Positions 35,547-46,221 of a stretch of DNA of 64,000 bases are shown here, piece after piece (positions within the stretch are counted from its first letter, which is position 1; every line of letters starts with the position of its first letter). Below the pieces are notes generated by a model. The model was given only the letters and a program-made list of their open reading frames with translations. It made no database searches and was not told where the DNA came from. The stretch covers positions 372,001 through 436,000 of the forward strand of contig NZ_JACCBA010000001.1 of NCBI RefSeq assembly GCF_013409365.1, read 5' to 3'. The position numbers and the translations under genes are program-made. The DNA is from Actinomadura luteofluorescens (GTDB taxonomy: Bacteria > Actinomycetota > Actinomycetes > Streptosporangiales > Streptosporangiaceae).

Positions 35547-37213
35547 GTGCGGAGGCCTTCGGCGAGCGGTCCCAGCGCCAGCGCGGGCAGGAACGTCAGC
35601 GCGACGAGGACGACGGTGACCCCGACGACCAGCCCGACGAACTGCGGCCGGTGCGTGGGCAGCGTCCCCTCCGACGCGGGGGCGCGGCCCTGCCGCGCCA
35701 GCGACCCCGCCAGCGCCAGCACGAACACCATGGGCAGGAACCGTCCGAAGGCCATGCAGAGCCCGAGCGCGGCGTTGTACCAGAGGGTGCCGGAGGTCAG
35801 GCCGGCGAACGCCGACCCGTTGTTGTTGGACGCCGAGGTGAACGCGTAGAGCACCTCCGACAGGCCGTGCGGGCCGGGGTTGAGGATCCCGGCCCTGCCG
35901 TCCCCGGTCGCCATCGCCAGGCCCGTGCCGGCCAGCACCAGGATCGGTGTCGTCAGGAAGTACAGCGCGGCGAACTTGATCTCCCGGGACCCGATCTTCT
36001 TGCCCAGGTACTCGGGGGTGCGGCCCACCATCAGCCCCGCCACGAACACGGTGACGACCGCCAGGACCAGGATGCCGTACAGGCCCGCGCCGGCGCCGCC
36101 GGGCGCGACCTCGCCCAGCATCATCCCGATCAGCGCCATCATGCCGCCGAGGCCGGTGTAGGAGTCGTGGGACGAGTCGGTCGCGCCCGTCGAGGTCAGC
36201 GTCGTGCCGGTGGCGAACATCCCGGAGTCCGGCACCCCGAACCGGGTCTCCACGCCCTCCGTCGCCGCGCCGACCGCGGTCGGCACCGTGCCGTGGTGCG
36301 TGAGCTGGAAGACCTGCATGAGCACGGCGCAGACGATCGCCAGCGTCGCCATCACCGAGACGATGGCGTAGCCCTGCGCGTCGGCGCCGACCATCCGGCC
36401 GAAGGTGCGCGGCAGTGAGAACGCGATGGCCAGGAACAGGAGGATCTCCAGCCAGTTCGTCCAGGCGGTGGCGTTCTCGAACGGGTGGGCGGAGTTGACG
36501 TTGTAGAAGCCGCCGCCGTTCGTCCCGAGCAGCTTGATCGCCTCCTGGCTCGCCACCGGCCCGCCCGTCAGCGTCTGGGCGCCGCCCGCGATCGTGTCCA
36601 CCACGTGGTGGGCCGGATCCCAGAAGTTCTGCACCACCCCGCCCGCGACCAGCACGAGGGCCGCGGCGAACGCGATGGGGAGCAGGATCCGGAAGGTGCC
36701 GCGGACCAGATCGACCCAGAAGTTGCCGAGATGGTCGGTCCGCATGCGGGCGAACCCCCGCACCAGCGCGACGGCGACCGCCATGCCGACGGCGGCGGAC
36801 ACGAAGTTCTGCACCGCGAGCCCGGCCATCTGCACCAGGTCGCCCATCGTGGATTCGCCCGCGTACGACTGCCAGTTGGTGTTGGTCACGAAGCTGACCG
36901 CCGTGTTCCAGGCCTGGTCGGGCTCAACCGGTGGGAACCCCAGGCTCAGCACCAGATGGTTCTGCAGCCGCTGGAAGCCGTACAGGAACAGGACGCTGAC
37001 GGCCGAGAACGCCAGGACGCTGCGCGCGTAGACGGGCCAGGTCTGCTCGGCGTCCGGGGCGGCCCCGATCAGCCGGTAGACCACCCGTTCCGCGCGTGCG
37101 TGCCGCGTCCCCGTGTAGACGCGGTACATGTACTCGCCCAGCGGCCGGTACACCACCGCCAGAGCGAGGGCGAGGGAGACGATGAAGATGGTTCCGGCGA
37201 CGGTCGGACTCAT
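35543..37213 (-). CDS. kdpA: K+-transporting ATPase subunit KdpA
   Basis: A 556-residue, ten-TM K+ channel-like subunit. The four degenerate selectivity-filter loops are visible: [31 protein letters not shown], a [16 protein letters not shown] loop and [13 protein letters not shown]. Filter residues are conserved, so K+ selectivity is expected. It starts directly after kdpF (0-bp gap) and overlaps kdpB by 4 bp. Confidence 0.97.
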   Translation of the reverse strand: MSPTVAGTIFIVSLALALAVVYRPLGEYMYRVYTGTRHARAERVVYRLIGAAPDAEQTWPVYARSVLAFSAVSVLFLYGFQRLQNHLVLSLGFPPVEPDQAWNTAVSFVTNTNWQSYAGESTMGDLVQMAGLAVQNFVSAAVGMAVAVALVRGFARMRTDHLGNFWVDLVRGTFRILLPIAFAAALVLVAGGVVQNFWDPAHHVVDTIAGGAQTLTGGPVASQEAIKLLGTNGGGFYNVNSAHPFENATAWTNWLEILLFLAIAFSLPRTFGRMVGADAQGYAIVSVMATLAIVCAVLMQVFQLTHHGTVPTAVGAATEGVETRFGVPDSGMFATGTTLTSTGATDSSHDSYTGLGGMMALIGMMLGEVAPGGAGAGLYGILVLAVVTVFVAGLMVGRTPEYLGKKIGSREIKFAALYFLTTPILVLAGTGLAMATGDGRAGILNPGPHGLSEVLYAFTSASNNNGSAFAGLTSGTLWYNAALGLCMAFGRFLPMVFVLALAGSLARQGRAPASEGTLPTHRPQFVGLVVGVTVVLVALTFLPALALGPLAEGLRT

Positions 37214-37303
37214 CTAGAAACGCTCCGGGAACAGCAGGGCGATGATCAGGAAGACGGTCAGGAGCGCGGCCAGCACGAGACCGATCGTGTTCTCGACCGT
37301 CAC
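37214..37303 (-). CDS. kdpF: KdpF small membrane subunit
   Basis: A 29-residue single-TM peptide from GTG 37303: VTVENTIGLVLAALLTVFLI then IALLFPERF, with the FPE(R/K)F end of actinobacterial KdpF. It stabilises the KdpABC complex in the membrane. Its start overlaps the stop of the small upstream gene (GTGA) and its stop touches kdpA. Confidence 0.92.
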   Translation of the reverse strand: MTVENTIGLVLAALLTVFLIIALLFPERF

Positions 37304-37383
37304 AGCCTCTCCAGCCCCTTCACCACGAGGGCGAGCAGGACGAAGACCGCCACCGTCAGCAGAACGAACACGACGTCGCCCAT
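37300..37383 (-). CDS. Small kdp-leading membrane peptide (27 aa)
   Basis: ATG 37383 to TGA 37300, with GGAAGGAAG 6 nt before the start. The product is one hydrophobic helix, MGDVVFVLLTVAVFVLLALV then VKGLERL, with a positively charged end. It overlaps kdpF by 4 bp and is the first gene of the operon, so it is surely translated with it. It is not KdpF itself; similar mini-proteins before kdpF occur in other actinomycetes but have no established role. It may be an additional small subunit of the pump. Confidence 0.75.
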   Translation of the reverse strand: MGDVVFVLLTVAVFVLLALVVKGLERL

Positions 37384-37423
37384 GGTCGTCTTCCTTCCAG
37401 GAGCGCATGAAGTAAAGCGCCCG

Positions 37424-37458
37424 CTTGGGGAGTCTTGGCGGAACTTGACGGCCTCTTG
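37424..37458 (-). promoter_or_regulatory. Four CAAG direct repeats, candidate KdpE boxes
   Basis: On the minus strand CAAG occurs at 37458-37455, 37447-37444, 37437-37434 and 37427-37424, at 11-, 10- and 10-bp steps, within longer matches (GCCAAGA, GTCAAGT, GCCAAGA, CCCAAGC). Direct repeats one helical turn apart are the binding pattern of OmpR/PhoB-type regulators, to which KdpE belongs. The block ends 41 bp before the first kdp start, at a -35-like position. Confidence 0.6.
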
Positions 37459-37473
37459 GCGGCTCCGGCGGGG

Positions 37474-38079
37474 TCAGGGGCGGTCGTCGTGGCCTGCGAG
37501 CAGGCGCAGGCGGGCGCCGTCCTCGCGTTCGCGCTCCTCCAGGGCGACCTCGATCTCGTTCAGGGCGGCGCGCAGCCGGGGCAGGCGGCGGCGTTCGATG
37601 GCGCGGACGCGCTGCCGCGTGGCGGTCACCTCCGCGTCGACGGCGGCCGCCGCGGCGGCCGCGGCGGCGTGGGCGCAGGCGGCTTCGAGCGCCGCCCGGC
37701 AGGCCCGCCGCGCGGGCGCCAGGGCGATGCCGGACGGAAAGGGCGCGGGCCGGTCCGGGAGGTCGAAGACGACGCGCCGAGGGTAGGTAACGCCCATGAG
37801 CGTGGTCTGCTCCACGGTCAGGCCGGCCCGCTCTCCGGTCGAGGACAGGGGCAGCACCCGGCGTCCGCCCAGCAGCGTGGCGCGCGTCAGCAGCCTGTCG
37901 GCCTCCCTGCAGCGGCGTTCCCATTCCTCGCCGGTGGCGCCGGCGAGCCGGTGGAGTTCGTCCTGCTGGTCCCGCAGGATGCCGAGCTTGCGTTCCAGCA
38001 GGTCGAGGGCGGCCTCGGCGGCCGTGACGCGCTGCCGGAGCCAGAGCCGTCCCGCGCGTCCCTGCGGTCGCGCGCTCAC
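37474..38079 (-). CDS. atpD: V/A-type ATPase subunit D
   Basis: The 201-residue central-stalk subunit D, equivalent to the F-type gamma subunit. The N-terminal helix (LRQRVTAAEAALDLLERKLGILRDQQ) and C-terminal helix (VTATRQRVRAIERRRLPRLRAALNEIEVALEEREREDGARL) give the long antiparallel coiled coil of family members. GTG 38079 overlaps the B-subunit stop (GTGA). It is the last gene of the operon, 90 bp before the kdp operon on the same strand, so some read-through is possible. Confidence 0.93.
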   Translation of the reverse strand: MSARPQGRAGRLWLRQRVTAAEAALDLLERKLGILRDQQDELHRLAGATGEEWERRCREADRLLTRATLLGGRRVLPLSSTGERAGLTVEQTTLMGVTYPRRVVFDLPDRPAPFPSGIALAPARRACRAALEAACAHAAAAAAAAAVDAEVTATRQRVRAIERRRLPRLRAALNEIEVALEEREREDGARLRLLAGHDDRP

Positions 38080-39503
38080 CCCTCCCGCCCGAGACGCTCG
38101 TCGATCATCTCGCGGGGCAGCATGGTGAGCTCGCGGCGCGGCAGTTCCGCGAGCGCCCGCCAGGCCCTGTCCAGGGTCTGCTCCAGCGGGCGGGACTCCG
38201 TCCTGCCCTGGGAGATGAGCGTCCGCCGGCAGGCCTCCTCGAAGTCGAGGTAGTGACGGTCGGTGTCGCTGAGGGCGCCCGCCCCGATGAGCTCGCCGAG
38301 TTCGCGGGCGCGGCGTGCCCCGGCGAGGGCGGCCGTCGTCTGCGCGGCGACGTCGAGGTGGTCGGCGCGCGTGCGGCCGGGCCCGGCGGCCTTGCGCATG
38401 AGCCGCGACAGCGACTCCAGCGCGTCCACCGGCGGGTACACGCCGAGCGCGTGCAGGTCGGCGGACAGGACGATCTGGCCCTCGGTGATGTAGCCCGTGA
38501 GGTCGGGCACGGGGTGGGTGATGTCGCCGCCGGGCATGGTCAGCACGGGGACGAGCGTGACCGATCCGGGGCGCCCGCGGACGCGCCCGCAGCGCTCGTA
38601 GAGGGAGGCCAGGTCGCTGTAGAGGTAGCCGGGGTAGGCGCGCCGCGCCGGGATCTCCCCGCGGGCGGCCGACACCTCGCGCAGCGCCTCGCAGTAGGAC
38701 GTCATGTCGCCCATCACGACCAGGACGTGCCGTCCCTCCTGGAAGGCCAGGTGCTCGGCCACGGTCAGCGCGATGCGGGGAGTGACGGTCCGTTCGATCA
38801 CGGGGGCGTCGGCGAGGTTGAGCAGCAGCACCAGCTCGCCGGACGCGGACCGTCCCTCCAGGGTCTCCCGGACGGCGGCGGCGTCCGCGTGGGTGAGGCC
38901 CATCGCGGCGAAGACGACGCAGAAGGGCTCGTCGCCCGCCGACGCCTGCGCCGCGATCTGGGCGGCCAGTTCCAGATGCGGGAGGCCCGCGCGGGAGAAG
39001 ATCGGCAGCTTCTGGCCCCTGGCGAGCGTGGTGAGCGCGTCGACGGCGGAGATGCCGGTCAGCACCGGCTCGGCGGGCGGTTCGCGGTGCACGGGGTTGA
39101 GGGGGACTCCGGCGACGGGCGCACCCGCGCCGCCCAGCACCGGCGGGCCGCCGTCGAGCGGCTGCCCCATCCCGTCGCAGACCCGCCCGAGCCAGGCCGT
39201 CCCGACCGGGACGCGCAGCGGCGCGCCGCTGAAGGTGACGCGCATGCCCTCGGTGCGCATGCCGCCGGTCCCCTCCAGCACCTGCACCAGGACGCGGTCG
39301 CGCGCGGTGTCCAGCACGAGCCCGTGGCGGTCGTCCTCCACCGCCTCGTTCCCGACCGCCTCGTTCCCTGCCGCGGCGCCTTGCGGCCCGACGCGGATGT
39401 CGGCGAACTCGTCCCACCCCACGTCCTCGGCGCCCGTCACGACCACGAGCGGTCCGCGCACCCGCGCTATCCCGGTGTAGGACGGCCTCGGCCAGTCGGT
39501 CAC
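38076..39503 (-). CDS. atpB: V/A-type ATPase subunit B
   Basis: A 475-residue non-catalytic nucleotide-binding subunit. Typical: ARGQKLPIFSRAGLPHLELAAQIAAQA (degenerate P-loop region), VVFAAMGLTHADAAAVRETLE, RIALTVAEHLAFQEGRHVLVVMGDMTSYCEALREVSAARGEIPARRAYPGYLYSDLASLYERCGR and TMPGGDITHPVPDLTGYITEGQI. An Ala/Glu-Asn rich insert (AAGNEAVGNEAVEDD) near residue 45 holds a perfect hexapeptide-like repeat. It overlaps subunits A and D by 4 bp each. Confidence 0.95.
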   Translation of the reverse strand: MTDWPRPSYTGIARVRGPLVVVTGAEDVGWDEFADIRVGPQGAAAGNEAVGNEAVEDDRHGLVLDTARDRVLVQVLEGTGGMRTEGMRVTFSGAPLRVPVGTAWLGRVCDGMGQPLDGGPPVLGGAGAPVAGVPLNPVHREPPAEPVLTGISAVDALTTLARGQKLPIFSRAGLPHLELAAQIAAQASAGDEPFCVVFAAMGLTHADAAAVRETLEGRSASGELVLLLNLADAPVIERTVTPRIALTVAEHLAFQEGRHVLVVMGDMTSYCEALREVSAARGEIPARRAYPGYLYSDLASLYERCGRVRGRPGSVTLVPVLTMPGGDITHPVPDLTGYITEGQIVLSADLHALGVYPPVDALESLSRLMRKAAGPGRTRADHLDVAAQTTAALAGARRARELGELIGAGALSDTDRHYLDFEEACRRTLISQGRTESRPLEQTLDRAWRALAELPRRELTMLPREMIDERLGREG

Positions 39504-41008
39504 CGCAGGCCGTCCAGCCTGGTCAGGACCGTGTCCCGGCGGTCATGGACGTCCGCCGGGGTGGGGGCGTCCTCGCGGGCCCGCACGAGGGGCGCGTAGT
39601 CGAGGTCCTCGATGACCGACACGGCGACGCCGTCGCCGACCAGGTCCCGGCACCGGTCCACCACGTCGAGGACGGCATCGGTCAGCGCGGCCGTGCGCTC
39701 GGGGGTGCAGGACGCGTCGCTGGAGCTGAGGGCGCTCTGCTGCAGGACGCCTTCCCGCAGCAGGCGCCCGGCCAGGAGCGTCACCCGTTCGGCCGGGGGC
39801 AGGGTACCGGCGCCGACGAGCTCGGAGAGGGCGGTGAGGCGGTCGGCCTCGGCGAGCAGGCCCGCGGTGCGCGCGCGGCGGCGCGCCCACTCGGGGTCCC
39901 CGGCGGCGGCGTGGGCGCGGGCCACGGCCGGGACGTCCCGCGCGAACGACCCCGACCACGAGACCGCCGGATAGTGCCGCGAGTACGCCAGATCCTTGTC
40001 CAGGCTCCAGCGCGCCCGCACGAACCGCTCGGTGTAGGCGGTGACCGGCTCGGTCATGTCGCCGCCCGGCGGGGACACCGCGCCGATGACGGTGACCGAC
40101 CCCTCGGCGCCGTCCCGCGTCCGGACCCGCCCGGCGCGCTCGTAGAAGGCGGCGAGCGCGGACGGCAGCGCGGCCGGATACCCCTCCTCGCCGGGCAGCT
40201 CACCGGCGCGGGAGGCGAACTCGCGCAGGGCCTCGGCCCAGCGTGAGGTGGAGTCGGCGATGACGACGGCGTCCCTGCCCTGGTCGCGGAAGTACTCGGC
40301 CACGGTGACGCCGCTGTGCACGCCCGCCTCGCGGGCCATCATCGGCATGTTGGAGGTGTTGGCGATGACGACGGTGCGGTCGGCGAGCCGGCCGCCCGTG
40401 CGCGGGTCGTCCAGTTCCGCGAGTTCTTCGAGGACGTCGGCCATCTCGTTCCCGCGCTCGCCGCAACCGACGTAGACGATCACGTCGGCGTCGCACCACT
40501 TGGCGACCTGCTGGAGCAGCATCGTCTTGCCCGTGCCGAAGCCGCCGGGGACGGCGACCGTCCCGCCGAGGGGCACGGGGAAGAGCAGGTCGATGACGCG
40601 CTGGCCGGTGTGCAGGGGGGCGCCGGCGTCCAGCCGCTCGGAGTAGGGGCGCGGCCGCCGGACGGGCCAGTACTCGGCCCGGTCCGCGTCCGCCCGCGGG
40701 GCGCGGGCCGAGGGGTCGAGCCAGACCCCCGCGCCGCTCAGCGGGCGCAGCAGTCCGTCGAAGACGCCGCCGAGCAGGTGCGCGCCCAGCGGCGCGGACA
40801 GGGCGCGGCCGGTCGTGGCGGCGGCCGCGCCGGGAGCGAGTCCGCCGGTGTACTCGTAGGCCTGGACGGTGGCCGCGTCGCCCTCCAGCGCGACGATCTC
40901 CCCGGGGAGGCGGGCCGGGCCGAGCTCGACGACGTCGTTCATCGCGGTGCCGCGCATGCCGGTCGTCTCCACGAGGGGGCCGTTGACGCGGGTCACCTCG
41001 GCGCCCAC
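39500..41008 (-). CDS. atpA: V/A-type ATPase catalytic subunit A
   Basis: A 502-residue catalytic subunit, some 80 residues shorter than usual because the N-terminal bulge and C-terminal domain are trimmed. Walker A is GGFGTGKTMLLQQ; the catalytic Glu region is VYVGCGERGNEMADVLEE; STSRWAEALREFASRAGELPGEEGYPAALPSALAAFYERAGR is diagnostic. GVWLDPSARAPRADADRAEYWPVRRP is family linker sequence. It hydrolyses or makes ATP at the A/B interface. The start overlaps the E-subunit 3' end by 16 bp. Confidence 0.95.
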   Translation of the reverse strand: MGAEVTRVNGPLVETTGMRGTAMNDVVELGPARLPGEIVALEGDAATVQAYEYTGGLAPGAAAATTGRALSAPLGAHLLGGVFDGLLRPLSGAGVWLDPSARAPRADADRAEYWPVRRPRPYSERLDAGAPLHTGQRVIDLLFPVPLGGTVAVPGGFGTGKTMLLQQVAKWCDADVIVYVGCGERGNEMADVLEELAELDDPRTGGRLADRTVVIANTSNMPMMAREAGVHSGVTVAEYFRDQGRDAVVIADSTSRWAEALREFASRAGELPGEEGYPAALPSALAAFYERAGRVRTRDGAEGSVTVIGAVSPPGGDMTEPVTAYTERFVRARWSLDKDLAYSRHYPAVSWSGSFARDVPAVARAHAAAGDPEWARRRARTAGLLAEADRLTALSELVGAGTLPPAERVTLLAGRLLREGVLQQSALSSSDASCTPERTAALTDAVLDVVDRCRDLVGDGVAVSVIEDLDYAPLVRAREDAPTPADVHDRRDTVLTRLDGLR

Positions 41009-41507
41009 AGGTCCGCCACCTCCGTCCCGAGGGCCGCCATCGCCCGGTCGGTGAGCGCGTCCGCGGACAGGTCCACCTCCGCATCGCGGACGCGCCCCAC
41101 CAGACCGCCGCCGCCCGCGCGCTCGACCCGCGCTCCGGCTCCGAGCAGCGTGCGGGCTCGCGCCGCCAGCGCCTCCTCGTTCGCGGGGGCGTCCGGGCCG
41201 TCGAACAGGGCCCGCACCTCGCCGCGGACCCGGCGGCGCAGTTCCTCGTAGGCCCGCCTGCGCGCGCCGAGGACGATCGCCCGGGACGCCGCGCGCGCCC
41301 GGGAGCGCGCCGCCGCCGCGGCCAGTGCCCCGTCGGCGCGTCCTTCCGCCCGTGCGCCGTCCAGGACGCGGGACGCTTCGGCGCGGGCCTCGCCCACGAG
41401 CGCGGCGGCGTCGCGCTCCGCGTCGGCGACCAGGCGGGCGGCCTCGGAGCGGGCGCCGTCCGCCAGCGCCTCGCGCACCGGGGCGAGCGCGCTCCCGATG
41501 CGCCCGT

Positions 41508-41511
<4 letters not shown>
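40993..41511 (-). CDS. atpE: V/A-type ATPase subunit E (peripheral stalk)
   Basis: A 172-residue peripheral stalk subunit. The first 100 residues are one long Ala/Arg/Glu helix (ARLVADAERDAAALVGEARAEASRVLDGARAEG), followed by a small globular end with VGRVRDAEVDLSADALTDRAM, as in subunit E. It pairs with the 144-residue stalk protein at 44293 to hold the A3B3 head. It overlaps subunit F by 4 bp and subunit A by 16 bp. Confidence 0.85.
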
Positions 41512-43372
<1,861 letters not shown>

Positions 43373-43386
<14 letters not shown>

Positions 43387-44296
43387 CGTAGGCCTCCGCC
43401 GGTCCGCCGCCGAGCGCCGCCGTCTCCAGCGCGGCGCGGACCCGCCGGACGTCGGCGGCCATCACCGCCGCCGCCCCGACGACCGGGCCGAGGCCGAACG
43501 CGGAGCCGCGCAGCAGCGCGGCGCCGTCCCGCTCCAGCCGCCGCCAGCAGCGGGTCTCGGCCTGCCAGAGGCCGGCGGCGTCATCGATGCCCTCCAGGGA
43601 CCAGCGGACGCCCCGGGCGAGCCGGCCGGCCATGGCGGGCACGGTGGGCGCCTCCGCCGCCGCCCGTCCGATCAGCCTCTGAGCCCGCCCGAGGGCGGCT
43701 TCGGGGAGTTCCCTGCCGTCGCCGAACCGCTCGCCCGCGACCAGGACGGCCGCCGCCCCCGCCGCCCAGCCGCCGGTGCGCGCGTCGAGCCCGGAGACGC
43801 GCGACGCCCACGACAGCCGGAGGAACAGCCTGATGTCGTACGGGTCGGCCGACCCGGGGTCGCCCCACGGCGAGGCGGCGAGGCGGTCGCGCACCGTTCC
43901 CGTGTCCGGGGCGTCCTCCAGCGCCCGCCATGCCGTCGCGAGCGCGCCTAGCGCGTACGGTTCCTCGGCGGGCCGCCCTCCCAGGCGCTGGAGCAGACCG
44001 TCGATGTTGGCGATCTCGAAGGCTCCCGCCAGAGACCGCAGGGCGACCACGCCTTGGGGCGGCAGCCAGCCGGCCAGCACGCGCAGGTGCCAGAGCAGCG
44101 ACTCCGCGACCGCGTGCTGAGCCGCGTCCAAGTCCGGCACGGCGGGAAGCCGCTTGCCATAGGGGGTCGCGGCCAGGCTCGCGAGCGCCTCGGTCAGGGA
44201 CCCCGCCTGCGCGATCGCTCTGACCCGCCCGGGGCCGAGCGCGTTCCGGGCGAGCGCCCTGGCCCTGACCTGGCCGGCGACGAAGCTCGCGCTCAC
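43373..44296 (-). CDS. atpC: V/A-type ATPase subunit C (d/AC39-like)
   Basis: A 307-residue helical collar protein that links the central stalk to the c-ring. Signatures: VRARALARNALGPGRVRAIAQAGSLTEALASLAATPYGKRLP and GAFEIANIDGLLQRLGGRPAEEPYALGALATAW, as in AC39-type subunits. It overlaps the upstream stalk gene (4 bp) and subunit I (14 bp). Confidence 0.88.
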
Positions 44297-44727
44297 GGTG
44301 ACGCCCTCGTCTCGTCCAGGAAACCGGCGACGATCCCCGTGGCGCGGGTCACCAGGCCGTCCATCCGGGTGGAGGCGGCCTCGCGGATCCGTCCCGCTTC
44401 GTCCTCCGCGGCGACCCGCATGGCCCGTTCCTCGTCCTCAGCGGCCCGCAGCATCTCGGCCGCGACCGCAGTCCGTTCCGCGGGCGCCTCGGCCCGCGCC
44501 CGCTCCACCAGACCGGCCGCCTGCTCTCGGGCCGACCCCGTGATGCGTCGCGCCTGGTCGTGCGCCGCCGCCACGGTGCGCAGCCTCTCCTGCTCCGCCC
44601 CTTCCAACCGGGCGAAGACCGGTTCCAGTTCGTCCTCCACGGCCCGGCGCTCCGAGGGGACGGCCGCCGCGGGGCCCGGCGCTCCGGCAGCGCGGAACCG
44701 CTGCAGAAGGTCGTGGAGTGCCGGCAC
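44293..44727 (-). CDS. atpH: V/A-type ATPase peripheral stalk subunit G/H-like
   Basis: A 144-residue almost entirely helical protein, Ala/Glu/Arg-rich with heptad spacing (ERLRTVAAAHDQARRITGSAREQAAGLVERARAEAPAERTAVAAEML), ending in a short helix. First gene of the operon and 4-bp overlapped with subunit C. Position and composition fit the G/H stalk partner of subunit E; sequence alone is not diagnostic. Upstream lies a 12-bp palindrome (44798-44809). Confidence 0.75.
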   Translation of the reverse strand: MPALHDLLQRFRAAGAPGPAAAVPSERRAVEDELEPVFARLEGAEQERLRTVAAAHDQARRITGSAREQAAGLVERARAEAPAERTAVAAEMLRAAEDEERAMRVAAEDEAGRIREAASTRMDGLVTRATGIVAGFLDETRASP

Positions 44728-44797
44728 CGTGCCTCCCCTGGACTGGCGGTCCCCTCAACGCCGGTGAGGATCCCCTCCACGCGGGAGCACAAACAGC

Positions 44798-44809
44798 GAT
44801 CGGCCGATC
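44798..44809. promoter_or_regulatory. Palindrome upstream of V-ATPase operon
   Basis: GATCGGCCGATC is a perfect 12-bp palindrome, 71 bp before the first ATPase start codon. It may be an operator; no regulator can be named. Confidence 0.3.
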
Positions 44810-44863
44810 ACGGTGAGAGACCGTCCGGGCCGCGCCGCCCGGAGGTCGCCCCCGAGACGAGGA

Positions 44864-44895
44864 GAAGGGGTTCCGACCGCGGCCGAAACCCCTTC
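44864..44895 (-). terminator. Hairpin downstream of hypothetical gene
   Basis: GAAGGGGTT (44864-44872) and AACCCCTTC (44887-44895) pair perfectly, and with one mismatch the stem extends to 12 bp around the loop ACCGCGGC. It is 52 bp after the stop at 44948 and would separate that gene from the ATPase operon. Confidence 0.55.
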
Positions 44896-44947
44896 CAGTG
44901 AACGCGCGTCAGCGCCGTGACCCGCAGAGACCTGACGCGGAGGCGGG

Positions 44948-45259
44948 TCAGGTCTCCCAGATGTAGCTGACCCGGACGCGCAGGTTGGAGTTCCATTCGA
45001 TGTTCGCCCAGACCTGCACGCCTCCCTGGTACGGCCGGACGTTGTGAATGGTCATCCGGGCCGCTCCGATGAGCGGGATGCCGGCGTTGTCGATCTCGAC
45101 GATGGAGGCGACGACGCGCGTGCCGGGGGTGAACGCGTTCGAAGTGGCGTTGAGTATCACCTGGCCGTGCGCGACGAAGACGGCGGTGCCGGTGAAGACG
45201 AGGTCGGCGGAGCGCTCGGAGGGTGTCTCGACGCTCGACTGGATGGTCTGCAGGTCCAT
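44948..45259 (-). CDS. Hypothetical protein (103 aa, beta-rich)
   Basis: A 103-residue protein from ATG 45259 with a clear AGGAAGGGAACC ribosome site. I do not recognise a family. It has alternating hydrophobic strands (SADLVFTGTAVFVAHGQVIL, GTRVVASIVEIDN, ARMTIHNVRPYQGGVQVWANIEW, LRVRVSYIWET), no Cys, no signal peptide and no membrane helix. It is probably a small beta-barrel or sandwich; lectin-like or stress-induced binding proteins look similar. AT content is a little higher than neighbours. Transcribed alone, with a hairpin after it. Confidence 0.7.
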   Translation of the reverse strand: MDLQTIQSSVETPSERSADLVFTGTAVFVAHGQVILNATSNAFTPGTRVVASIVEIDNAGIPLIGAARMTIHNVRPYQGGVQVWANIEWNSNLRVRVSYIWET

Positions 45260-45560
45260 AGGTTCCCTTCCTTTCGGAATTCAGGAACAGTATGCTCCCG
45301 CTCCGTTACCCACAGTCATCTCCTCCAGGTCACAATGCACTCCCGGCATCGCCGGAACTGCTGGCGCGGTCAATCGAATTGTGACCCGTGATTTGACTGG
45401 GAAGGGATTTGTTCAACGGACTTTCGGTGCCTCAGCGGCCCAGGTTCCAGGTGGGGCGGCCGTTCCTGCCATTTACTGGATCAATGGATCAGAGAAGGGA
45501 GCGCCTCCCGGGGGCCGGGACGGGCCGTCCCCTCGGAAGGCGCTTCTCACGTCCTCGCCG
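45260..45560. other. Intergenic stretch, nothing recognised
   Basis: A 301-bp gap between the hypothetical gene (its promoter must be at the left end) and the doxX-like stop codon. The segment 45290-45490 is less GC-rich than the rest of the window. No credible gene, hairpin or repeat was seen. Confidence 0.4.
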
Positions 45561-46082
45561 TCAGCGGAGGAGAGGGTGGCGGCGGATCACCGGGAGCCGT
45601 TCCCAGAACCGCCCGAGCCCGAGCGTCTTTCCGGCGTCGGCGAGCGCGGCGGCGATCAGCGTGGCGGCGTAGATCCAGTGCATGTCCATGAACGGGTTGG
45701 CCTCCGGCCACAGGGACGCCGCCCACAGCATGACGAGGAGAACGGTGCCGCCGATCGCGGCGAGGCGCAGGCAGATCCCGAGGAGCAGCGCGACGCCGAG
45801 ACCGCCGAGCCCGAACATGAAGAGGGCGTCGGCCCAGACCTTTCCCGCCATCGCGTGGAAGATCTCTTTGAACGGGCCCTCGGCGTGGCTGAGGAAACCC
45901 TCGGACGGCGAGACGCCGGACAGCCAGCCCTTCTCCGTGGGCTTGCCGAGGCCGAAGAGCTTGTCGACGAAGGCCCAGAGAAAGATCCAGCCCAGGAAGA
46001 GCCGTGCCGCCGCGAGGGCGTAACGGGCCGGCTGCTCGGTCGCCACGGCCGGGGAGGGCCGCAAAGGTGTCTGTACGGGCAT
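45561..46082 (-). CDS. DoxX-like membrane protein
   Basis: A 173-residue four-TM protein from ATG 46082 (AAGGA before it). TM1 YALAAARLFLGWIFLWAFVDKLFGLG carries the DoxX opening; KVWADALFMFGLGGLGVALLLGICLRLAAIGGTVLLVMLWAASLWP spans TM2-3; a last TM ends in WIYAATLIAAALADAG. In actinobacteria DoxX-like proteins join membrane oxidoreductase complexes for redox or sulfur stress; here no partner is adjacent except the NsrR-like gene and flavohemoglobin remnant upstream. Precise role unknown. Confidence 0.82.
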   Translation of the reverse strand: MPVQTPLRPSPAVATEQPARYALAAARLFLGWIFLWAFVDKLFGLGKPTEKGWLSGVSPSEGFLSHAEGPFKEIFHAMAGKVWADALFMFGLGGLGVALLLGICLRLAAIGGTVLLVMLWAASLWPEANPFMDMHWIYAATLIAAALADAGKTLGLGRFWERLPVIRRHPLLR

Positions 46083-46221
46083 AAGGGAGTCCTTGGGGCG
46101 GGGGGGACATTGATAGTTAAGTTTCCTATTCGATTCCCCGCAAGGCAAGGGATCTTTCAGACTTTCATCCCCTAGAACCACGTACTGGTCAGTTCACGCC
46201 CATTAAGACATCCGATTCGCT

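Noticed and set aside
37384..37473. A K+/c-di-AMP riboswitch before kdp
   Set aside because: The gap is only 90 bp, with no paired conserved helices of a ydaO-type aptamer visible; phased CAAG repeats explain the region better.
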